Notes under the pieces: model-generated | Seen by the model: the letters and a program-made list of their open reading frames with translations, nothing else | The model's database searches: none | Told to the model about the DNA's origin: nothing | Program-made: the position numbers and the translations under genes | Shown here: in pieces, positions 1 to 6,076 of the stretch | How the letters are laid out: each line of letters starts with the position of its first letter | Position numbering within the stretch: position 1 is the first letter of the stretch | Assembly (NCBI GenBank): GCA_965651365.1 | Contig: CBFGSA010000028.1 | Span: 1 to 26,050 of the forward strand | From: DASSBG01 sp965651365 | GTDB taxonomy: Bacteria > Pseudomonadota > Gammaproteobacteria > Xanthomonadales > Rhodanobacteraceae | Direction: 5' to 3' | Length of the DNA stretch: 26,050 bases

Positions 1-25
1 CTGCCCATTATCCGGAGACATCGCC

Positions 26-598
26 ATGACGTCCCCCGAAGACCAAAAGTCGCCTGTGCCGGGGCCGGAAACCCCGCCGCCGCGCAAGCCTGAAAAACCG
101 CCAGTGGAGCCGCCGCCGGCGGAATCACCACCACCGGTCGAACCACCTCCCGCGCGCCCCGGGCCACCTCCGGCGCCGCCCGAACCGCCGCCTCCGACCG
201 CCGGTCCCGCGGCCTCCGCAGGCGCTGTGCCGCCCGACGCCCGACAGATGGGCATGTTTGCGCACCTGTCCGCTCTGCTTGGCGGTCTGTTGACTTCGGC
301 AGCCGGTGGCTGGGGCTGTTTCGTCGGCCCGCTGATCATCTGGCTGGTCAAGAAGGACAGCATGCCCTTCGTCGATGACCAGGGCAAGGAAGCACTGAAC
401 TTCAATATCACGGTGGCGATTGCCTTCGTGGTGCTGGTGCTGCTGTCAATCGTGACCTTCGGTATCGGCCTGATCGTCGCCATTCCGTTGTGGATCGTGA
501 TCGGCATTGCCTGGCTGGTCCTGACCATTGTCGCCGCGGTCAAGGCCAACGAAGGCGAGCGCTACCGCTATCCGTTCTGTCTGCGGCTGATCAAGTAG
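26..598 (+). CDS. DUF4870 (Tic20-like) membrane protein with proline-rich N-terminus
   Basis: A 190-residue protein. Residues 1 to about 65 are a low-complexity tail made mostly of Pro, Glu and Ala, with several runs of three or four prolines. From about residue 75 (MGMFAHLSALLGG) it matches the DUF4870 family: a first hydrophobic segment, the conserved 'D.QGKEALNFN' stretch near residues 118-127, then two closely spaced hydrophobic helices and a short basic end (YRYPFCLRLIK). The family is a small multi-helix inner-membrane protein of unknown function. The start is supported by GGAG at 14-17, 8 nt before the ATG. The polyproline runs should make translation dependent on EF-P, which is inference from established knowledge. 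It is followed by a terminator shared with the convergent tRNA gene. Confidence 0.85.
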   Translation: MTSPEDQKSPVPGPETPPPRKPEKPPVEPPPAESPPPVEPPPARPGPPPAPPEPPPPTAGPAASAGAVPPDARQMGMFAHLSALLGGLLTSAAGGWGCFVGPLIIWLVKKDSMPFVDDQGKEALNFNITVAIAFVVLVLLSIVTFGIGLIVAIPLWIVIGIAWLVLTIVAAVKANEGERYRYPFCLRLIK

Positions 599-622
599 CC
601 GATAGCCTCGCTACACACAAAA

Positions 623-645
623 AAAGCCGCCCTGCAGGCGGCTTT
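623..645. terminator. Bidirectional intrinsic terminator
   Basis: A 9-bp perfect stem (623-631 with 637-645, core GCCGCC/GGCGGC) encloses a 5-nt loop. Read on the minus strand the stem is followed by seven T residues (complement of 619-625), which suits the end of the tRNA-Pro transcript. On the plus strand the T-tract is only TTT, so termination of the DUF4870 gene would be weaker. Confidence 0.8.
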
Positions 646-656
646 CAATATCTCGT

Positions 657-733
657 TGGTCGGGGTGACAGGATTCGAACCTACGACTTCTACCTCCCGA
701 AGGTAGCGCTCTACCAGGCTGAGCTACACCCCG
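657..733 (-). tRNA. tRNA-Pro (anticodon CGG)
   Basis: On the minus strand a complete cloverleaf of 77 nt including an encoded CCA end. The acceptor stem CGGGGTG pairs with CACCCCG, the discriminator is A, and CCA follows at 659-657. The T-arm carries GGTTCGAATCC. The anticodon stem CTACC/GGTAG encloses the loop TTCGGGA, so the anticodon is CGG, reading the proline codon CCG. It is transcribed toward the DUF4870 gene and ends in the terminator at 623-645. Confidence 0.97.
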
Positions 734-788
734 ATATCAAGTAGCCTGAGCGGCTGAAATGTCCCGACCGTTCAGACTCAAGCCGCGC

Positions 789-817
789 ATGATAGCGCCA
801 CGATTGCCTAATGGCAA
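789..817 (-). promoter_or_regulatory. Sigma-70 promoter for tRNA-Pro with GC-rich discriminator
   Basis: On the minus strand a -35 box TTGCCA (817-812) and a -10 box TATCAT (794-789) are separated by exactly 17 nt. The -10 box is followed by GCGCGGC, a GC-rich discriminator of the type linked to stringent control of stable-RNA genes. The predicted start lies about 45-50 nt upstream of the mature tRNA, leaving a 5' leader for RNase P to remove. Confidence 0.65.
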
Positions 818-842
818 CGACTGCAGTGCGTGTCGGAGCAGT

Positions 843-848
843 TAAAAT
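843..848 (+). promoter_or_regulatory. hisS: Possible -10 box of the hisS promoter
   Basis: TAAAAT matches the sigma-70 -10 consensus at five of six positions and lies 42 nt before the preferred hisS start. No convincing -35 box is seen at the right spacing. The same TAAAAT followed by CCG and T-rich sequence occurs upstream of pyrG (23086-23091). Confidence 0.35.
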
Positions 849-890
849 AGCCGGTTTGACCTACCCATGACCGAAACAAGGGCCTTGACC

Positions 891-2264
891 ATGGCGCAGA
901 CCCAGGCGCGCACCATGCCCGGTGTGCTTGAATTGCTGCCGCTGGAGCAGATTGCCTTCCAGCGCATGCTGGACGTGATCCGGCGCAACTACGAGCGCTT
1001 CGGCTTTCTGCCGATCGAAACCCCGGCCATCGAGTTCACCGACATCCTGCTGACCAAGTCCGGTGGCGAGACCGAGCGCCAGGTCTATTTCGTGCAGTCC
1101 ACCGGTGCTCTGGACAAGGGCGAAAAACCGGATCTGGCGCTGCGCTTTGACCTCACCGTGCCGTTGGCGCGCTATGTGGCCGAGCACGAGCGCGAGCTGG
1201 CGTTCCCTTTTCGCCGCTATCAGATTCAGCGCGTGTACCGCGGCGAGCGGGCCCAGCGCGGCCGCTTCCGCGAGTTTTACCAGTGCGACATCGACGCGAT
1301 TGGCAAGGACGCGCTGTCGATCCGCCACGATGCCGAGATTCCGGCCGTGATCCATGCCGTGTTCGAGGAGCTGGCGATCGGTCCGTTCACGATCCACATG
1401 AACCATCGCAAGCTGATGCGCGGCTTTTTCGAGAGCCTGGGCCTGGCCGACAGTGAGCAGCAGATGAGCGTGCTGCGCGAGGTCGACAAGCTCGACAAGC
1501 GCGGCATCGATGCCGTGCGCGCGACCCTGACCGGACCGGAGTTCGAGCTGTCGGCAGCGGTCGTCGAACGCATTGTCGAGTTCGTCGGTTTCCGCTCCGG
1601 CTCGCTGGCCGAGGCACTGGAGCGCCTGGATGGCTTCGCGGCGGGCAGCGAAGCCTTCGAGCAGGGCCGGGCGGAACTGAAGGAAGTGCTGCAGTTGGTG
1701 TGCGATTTCGGCGTGCCCGAGGAGCGCTTCGCCCTCAACCTGTCGATCGCGCGCGGTCTCGACTACTACACCGGCATGGTATTCGAGACCATTCTCGACG
1801 AGCACCCCGAGATCGGCTCGATCTGCTCCGGTGGTCGTTACGAGAACCTGGCCGGCCAGTACACCAGATCACACCTGCCCGGCACCGGCATCTCGATCGG
1901 CGCCACGCGCCTGTTCTGGCAATTGCGCGAGGCTGGCCTCTTGGGTCCGGCGCGCAGCACGGTGCAGGCCATGGTCACGCAGATGGACGAGGCGCACATT
2001 CCCGAATACCTGAAGCTGGCCGGGGAGCTGCGCGCCGGCGGCATTGCCACCGAGGTGGTGATGCAGGGCGGCAAGCTGGGCAAGCAATTCAAGCACGCTG
2101 ATCGCGCCGGCATCCGCTTCGTGCTGGTGCTGGGTGAAAGCGAGCTGGCCGCCGACACCGTCACGGTCAAGGACCTGTCCCGCGGCGACCAGTTCGAGGC
2201 CGCGCGCAGCGAGTTGGTACGCACTCTGCGCGTCGAACTGGAGCAGGCCGAGGCGATGGGCTGA
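891..2264 (+). CDS. hisS: Histidine--tRNA ligase
   Basis: Class II aminoacyl-tRNA synthetase that charges tRNA-His in the cytoplasm. The 457-residue protein shows the motif-1 region near 'IETPAIEFTD', motif 2 'RRYQIQRVYRGERAQRGRF', the histidine-specific motif HisA 'ARGLDYYTG', HisB 'CSGGRYENL', the motif-3 region 'GTGISIGATRL', and a C-terminal anticodon-binding domain (about residues 360-457). It is some 30 residues longer than the E. coli enzyme. Start choice: AAGGG at 878-882 lies 8 nt before the ATG at 891, whereas an in-frame ATG at 867 has no Shine-Dalgarno sequence and would add only eight residues. Nothing in the neighbourhood suggests an operon; the next gene lies beyond a REP doublet. 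Confidence 0.96.
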   Translation: MAQTQARTMPGVLELLPLEQIAFQRMLDVIRRNYERFGFLPIETPAIEFTDILLTKSGGETERQVYFVQSTGALDKGEKPDLALRFDLTVPLARYVAEHERELAFPFRRYQIQRVYRGERAQRGRFREFYQCDIDAIGKDALSIRHDAEIPAVIHAVFEELAIGPFTIHMNHRKLMRGFFESLGLADSEQQMSVLREVDKLDKRGIDAVRATLTGPEFELSAAVVERIVEFVGFRSGSLAEALERLDGFAAGSEAFEQGRAELKEVLQLVCDFGVPEERFALNLSIARGLDYYTGMVFETILDEHPEIGSICSGGRYENLAGQYTRSHLPGTGISIGATRLFWQLREAGLLGPARSTVQAMVTQMDEAHIPEYLKLAGELRAGGIATEVVMQGGKLGKQFKHADRAGIRFVLVLGESELAADTVTVKDLSRGDQFEAARSELVRTLRVELEQAEAMG

Positions 2265-2321
2265 CGGATTGTATGCGTGATTTTTTTGATTGGGAACAAG
2301 GCAACCCGAGAGTTGCACCCC

Positions 2322-2444
2322 GTCATCCTGGGGCCGGCCGCAGGCCGGAACCCGGGATCCATTTTGCTTTTGGGCTTGCAAAAGTCGGCGTGGAGACAGA
2401 TCAAATTGGATCCCGGATCACCGCTTCGCGGTGTCCAGGATGAC
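2322..2444. repeat. REP doublet (REPIN-like), family A, copy 1
   Basis: Two REP units face each other. The left unit begins GTCATCCTGG at 2322 and the right ends CCAGGATGAC at 2444, so the outer ends are inverted repeats. Each unit has its own small hairpin: CCGGCC-GCA-GGCCGG on the left, and CACCGC/GCGGTG around 2420-2432 on the right. Each then has an inward GGGATCCA/TGGATCCC segment. It fills most of the 299-nt gap between hisS and the ammonia-lyase gene. A second copy lies at 24841-25071 and a half copy at 26002-26050. Confidence 0.85.
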
Positions 2445-2563
2445 AAGCGAATACATGGCCAAGTGCCATGGGTCCATGGGCTGTCTTCGCGGGCAGCAAG
2501 ATGCCTGCGCTGAATTCAGGCTGTTGATCTTTGTCGCGAAGCACGAGCGCACCGGAAATGTCG

Positions 2564-4459
2564 ATGAAAGAAAAGAAAATCAAACTGGATGGCAAGAGCC
2601 TGACGCGGGCGCAGGTGCGCAAGGTTGCCGATGGCGCCGGGGTGGAGCTGGACGAGGGCCAGTTGCGGGCAGTGGCACGGGCGGCCGATTTCCTGGCTGA
2701 GAAGGTGCGCTGCGGCGAGCCGATCTATGGCGTGACCACGGGTTTCGGCAGCAATGCCGACAAGCTGCTGGGTGCGCATCGGGCCCGCGACGAGTTGCCC
2801 GGAGCGCACCCCGACCAGGCCGAGGGCAGCCTGATGGCCGAGTTGCAGCACAATCTCATCATCACCCACGCCGTGTGCGTGGGCGAGCCGCTGGCGGCTG
2901 ATGTCGTGCGGGCGATGCTGGTGATCCGCATCAACACCCTGATGCGCGGTCATTCCGGCATCCGGGTATCGACGCTCAAGGCGCTGGTCGACCTGCTCAA
3001 TGCCGGCGTGGTGCCGGTGATTCCGGCGCTGGGTTCGGTCGGTGCCTCGGGCGATCTGGCGCCGCTGTCGCATCTGGCCATCGTGCTGCTGGGCGGTGGC
3101 GAGGCCTTTGTGGATGGCGAGCGTGTGGCAGGTTCCGAGGCGCTGCAACGTGCAGGACTGCAACCCGTGCGCCTGTCATTCAAGGAAGGCCTGGCACTCA
3201 ACAACGGCACTACCCAGATGCTGGCGACCGCGGTGCTGAGCCTGGAGCGCATGCGCTGCCTGCTGGACACGGCCGATCTGGCTGCGGCGATGAGCCTGGA
3301 TGCCTTTGCCGGCCGCAGCGGGGCCTTGCGCGAGGAAGTGCATGCACTCAGGCCACATCCGGGCCAGGTCGAGGTGGCGGCGAACCTGCGCCGGCTGCTC
3401 GACGATTCGACCCTGGTCGACATTCCCTACCACCTGGTGCCACGTTTTCGCACCTGGACCGCCGAGGCCTGGGACACGCCCGCGGCGCAGGCGCAACGCT
3501 TCGATATCGCTTGGGACTGGCTGCCGCCGAAGCGGCGGCATGGTCGTGAAGCCTTCTATGCGCGCTTCCTGCCGTTTCGCGGCGGCAAAAAGCACCAGCC
3601 GCAGGATGCTTACTGCCTGCGCTGCATCCCGCAGGTGCACGGCGCGGTGCGCGATGCGTGGAACCAGGCCTGCCGCGTCATCGACATCGAGCTCAATGCG
3701 GTGACCGACAACCCGCTGGTGTTCCCGGACGCCGACAAGCCGCGCCACATCGAGGACCAGGTGATCTCGGCCGGCCATTTCCACGGCATGCCGCTGGCGC
3801 TGGCGATGAGCTACCTGAAGGCGGCGATCCCGGTGCTGGCCTCGATTTCCGAGCGGCGCCTCAACAAGCTGGTCGACGCGGCCAACAACGACGGTCTGCC
3901 GGCCTTCCTGACCGGCAACGAGGACGCCACCGATTCGGGCTTCATGATCGTGCAGTACACGGCCGCGGCCTTGGTCAACGAGCTGGCCACGCGCGCCCAC
4001 CCGGCTTCGGTCTATTCGATCCCGACCAGTGCCAACGCCGAGGATCACGTCTCGATGGGCGCCAACGAGGCGCGCCACGTGCTGGCGATGAGCGAAGACC
4101 TCGGCCACGTGCTGGCACTGGAGCTGTACACGGCGGCGCAAGCGCTGGAGTATCGCCAGGACATGCTCAATGCCGCCCGCGATCTGGCCCTGGCCGGCAA
4201 TGCCGAGGCGCTGGCCGGCAAGATCGACGGTGCTCCGCGCGACACCAGCCCCGACCGCGCGGTGTTCGAGCGGGAAGTCGGGGAATTGATGCGGGCACTC
4301 GCCGACGGCGGCGAATACCGCGCCGGCAAGGCGGTGCGTTCGGTGCTCGCCGTGATCCGCGAAAAAGTCGCATTCATGTGTGCGGACCGGGCCATGGATG
4401 CCGATGTGCGCCGCATGTGCGACCTGGTGGCGAGCGGTGAACTGGTGCGTGCGATGTGA
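2564..4459 (+). CDS. HAL/PAL/TAL-family aromatic amino acid ammonia-lyase, enlarged
   Basis: Enzymes of this family deaminate histidine, phenylalanine or tyrosine using an MIO group formed from an Ala-Ser-Gly triad. The triad is present (GSVGASGDLAPLSH, A161-S162-G163), with the catalytic tyrosine in 'YGVTTGFG' (Y55), 'QDAYCLRC' near 347-354, and the 'DHVSM' motif. The substrate-selectivity pair is Thr-His ('LIITHAVC', 101-102), closest to the Ser-His of histidine lyases rather than Phe-Leu (PAL) or His-Leu (TAL). At 631 residues it is about 120 longer than HutH. The main insertion is residues about 286-346, rich in Trp, Arg and Pro, just before the QDAYCLRC motif; a smaller one lies near 78-90. 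'NQEDH' of HutH is 'NAEDH' here. No other hut genes are nearby. The start at 2564 is chosen because GGAA lies 6 nt upstream; an ATG at 2558 has no room for a ribosome binding site. Substrate is uncertain. Confidence 0.85.
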   Translation: MKEKKIKLDGKSLTRAQVRKVADGAGVELDEGQLRAVARAADFLAEKVRCGEPIYGVTTGFGSNADKLLGAHRARDELPGAHPDQAEGSLMAELQHNLIITHAVCVGEPLAADVVRAMLVIRINTLMRGHSGIRVSTLKALVDLLNAGVVPVIPALGSVGASGDLAPLSHLAIVLLGGGEAFVDGERVAGSEALQRAGLQPVRLSFKEGLALNNGTTQMLATAVLSLERMRCLLDTADLAAAMSLDAFAGRSGALREEVHALRPHPGQVEVAANLRRLLDDSTLVDIPYHLVPRFRTWTAEAWDTPAAQAQRFDIAWDWLPPKRRHGREAFYARFLPFRGGKKHQPQDAYCLRCIPQVHGAVRDAWNQACRVIDIELNAVTDNPLVFPDADKPRHIEDQVISAGHFHGMPLALAMSYLKAAIPVLASISERRLNKLVDAANNDGLPAFLTGNEDATDSGFMIVQYTAAALVNELATRAHPASVYSIPTSANAEDHVSMGANEARHVLAMSEDLGHVLALELYTAAQALEYRQDMLNAARDLALAGNAEALAGKIDGAPRDTSPDRAVFEREVGELMRALADGGEYRAGKAVRSVLAVIREKVAFMCADRAMDADVRRMCDLVASGELVRAM

Positions 4460-4474
4460 GCACCAGGAGCCTGG

Positions 4475-4612
4475 GTGGCTGTCGCGCCACGGATCATCGC
4501 CCGTCGCGGTGCCAGCGGCTTGCGACTGGAACACAGTCTGTCGGCCTGCGAGTTGGCCCTGGCGCAGAGCGCCGATGTGATCGAACCCGATCAGGCGCTT
4601 CGCGTCCGATAA
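4475..4612 (+). pseudogene. N-terminal remnant of a glycerophosphodiester phosphodiesterase
   Basis: A 45-codon GTG-initiated reading frame begins 15 nt after the ammonia-lyase stop. It carries the N-terminal signature of the GDPD family, normally 'IIAHRGASGY.PEHTL.A...A...GAD.IEPDLV'. Here it reads 'RIIARRGASGL', then 'LEHSLSACELALAQ', then 'SADVIEPD', after which homology stops abruptly (near 4591) and six unrelated codons lead to TAA. The first catalytic His of 'AHRG' is Arg, and the rest of the roughly 230-300 residue barrel is absent. It cannot be an active phosphodiesterase. AGGAG at 4465-4469, 5 nt before the GTG, is a good ribosome binding site, so the peptide could still be made. Family assignment is from memory of the motif. 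Confidence 0.7.
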
Positions 4613-4639
4613 GAGCGTGCACAATGGCGAAGCCGCGGT

Positions 4640-6001
4640 TCAGCGAAGCAGCATCAAGGTGGCCAGGCTGAGGAAGGAGGCATAGCCGCACACGTCGGTG
4701 ACCGTGGTCAGGATCACGCCGCCGGCCAGTGCCGGATCGATGCGCATGCGCTTGAGGAACAGTGGCAGGAACACGCCGGCCAGCGCCCCGGCCAGCAGGT
4801 TGATCACCATGGCCAGACCAAAGGCGATCGACAGGGGCGTGTCGCGGTAGATGAACCAGGCGCCGCCGCCAACCACGATGGCCCACACAAGGCCGTTGGC
4901 AAAGGCCACCAGAATCTCCTTCCACAGCAGCGGCACGGCATTGGCGAAGCTGATCTGGCCCAGGGCCATGGCGCGCACGGTAATGGTCAGCGTCTGGGTG
5001 CCGGCCACGCCGCCCATGCTGGGCACGACCGACATCAACACCGCCACAGCCACCAGGTGCGAGATCACGTCCTTGAAGTTGCCCACCACCCAGGCGGCCA
5101 GAAACGCCGTCAGCAGGTTCAGCCCCAGCCACACCGCGCGCCGGCGCGCCGCGCGTGGCACCGGCGAGAACAGGTCCTCCTCCTCGTCCAGACCGGCGGC
5201 GCCGTAGACCTGGTGCTCGGCCTCCTCGCGGATGATGTCGACCACGTCATCAATGGTGATGCGTCCCAGCAGCACGTTGTTCTCGTCCACCACCGGTGCC
5301 GAGGTCCAGTCATAGTTGGCGAAGCGGTGTGCCACCTCGCTCTCGCTGGTGCCGGCCGGAATCGGTGTCTGGCTGTCATCCATGATGCGATTGACCAGGG
5401 TGTCCGGATCGGCAGTCAGCAGGGCCGATACCGCCAGTCGGCCCAGGTACTGGCGGCGGCGACTGATCACGTAGATGAAGTTGGTGTCGCGGGGCACTTC
5501 GCCGCGCAGACGCAGATAGCGCAACACCACGTCGATGCTGACATCGGCGCGCACCGTCACCACGTCGGTGTTCATCAGGCGCCCGGCGGTGTCTTCCGGG
5601 TAGGTCAGCATGTGCTCCAGGCGCTCGCGGTTCTCGACATCCATCGAGTGCAGCACCTGATCGGTCAGGGCATCGGGCAGGTCGTCCAGCAGCTCGACCA
5701 GGTCGTCGGTTTCCAGCGAGCCGGCCGCGGCCAGGATCTCCTCCGGGTCCATCTCCGCCAGCAGGCTCTCGCGCACCTCGTCGTTGACGTGCAGCAGCAC
5801 CTCGCCGTCGATCTCGGTATCGACCAGCTCCCACACGATCAGGCGCTTGGCCGGCGGCAGCGACTCCAGCAGATTGCCGACCTCGGCTGGCGTCAGGCTG
5901 TTGACCAGGCGCTTGACCGGGCCCAGTCGCCCGGACTCCAGCGCCTCGGCCAGAGTCCGCAACTGCTGCGCATGCCGGATTGAACGATCGTCGTCAGCCA
6001 T
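4640..6001 (-). CDS. mgtE: Magnesium transporter MgtE
   Basis: A Mg2+-gated Mg2+ channel of the inner membrane. The 453-residue protein has the expected order: a cytoplasmic N domain (about 15-130, helical repeats with 'LPP.KR..V', 'LDDLPD'), two CBS domains (about 135-265, 'DTAGRLM', 'APVVDENNVLLGRITIDDVVD'), a connecting helix, and five membrane helices from residue 290. These include 'PSMGGVAGTQTLT' and the conserved acidic pore residue in 'LTTVTDVCGY' near the end. Start choice: GGGAA lies 7 nt before the ATG at 6001; an in-frame ATG nine codons upstream has no such site. It is on the same strand as the PTS cluster but separated from ptsI by the 6062-11433 block. GATAAT at 6032-6027 could be its own -10 box, with weak support. 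Confidence 0.95.
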   Translation of the reverse strand: MADDDRSIRHAQQLRTLAEALESGRLGPVKRLVNSLTPAEVGNLLESLPPAKRLIVWELVDTEIDGEVLLHVNDEVRESLLAEMDPEEILAAAGSLETDDLVELLDDLPDALTDQVLHSMDVENRERLEHMLTYPEDTAGRLMNTDVVTVRADVSIDVVLRYLRLRGEVPRDTNFIYVISRRRQYLGRLAVSALLTADPDTLVNRIMDDSQTPIPAGTSESEVAHRFANYDWTSAPVVDENNVLLGRITIDDVVDIIREEAEHQVYGAAGLDEEEDLFSPVPRAARRRAVWLGLNLLTAFLAAWVVGNFKDVISHLVAVAVLMSVVPSMGGVAGTQTLTITVRAMALGQISFANAVPLLWKEILVAFANGLVWAIVVGGGAWFIYRDTPLSIAFGLAMVINLLAGALAGVFLPLFLKRMRIDPALAGGVILTTVTDVCGYASFLSLATLMLLR

Positions 6002-6076
6002 CAACAGATTCCCGAATTCAGCGGGCATTATCCATGCGATGGCCGTTCGCAGGCCAGCATGATTGTGGGCGAGGCT

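Noticed and set aside
490..744. An 84-codon frame running over the tRNA
   Set aside because: It overlaps the end of the DUF4870 gene, the terminator and the tRNA, so it is not a gene.
2290..2700. Small open frames in the hisS-lyase gap
   Set aside because: They are made of REP sequence and have no ribosome binding sites.
3176..4624. A 482-codon minus-strand frame opposite the ammonia-lyase
   Set aside because: Shadow of the lyase; its start would lie inside the phosphodiesterase remnant and no motifs are seen.
6002..6076. An M-box or other Mg2+ riboswitch ahead of mgtE
   Set aside because: The upstream space is only about 75 nt to the neighbouring gene and shows no riboswitch-like set of helices.
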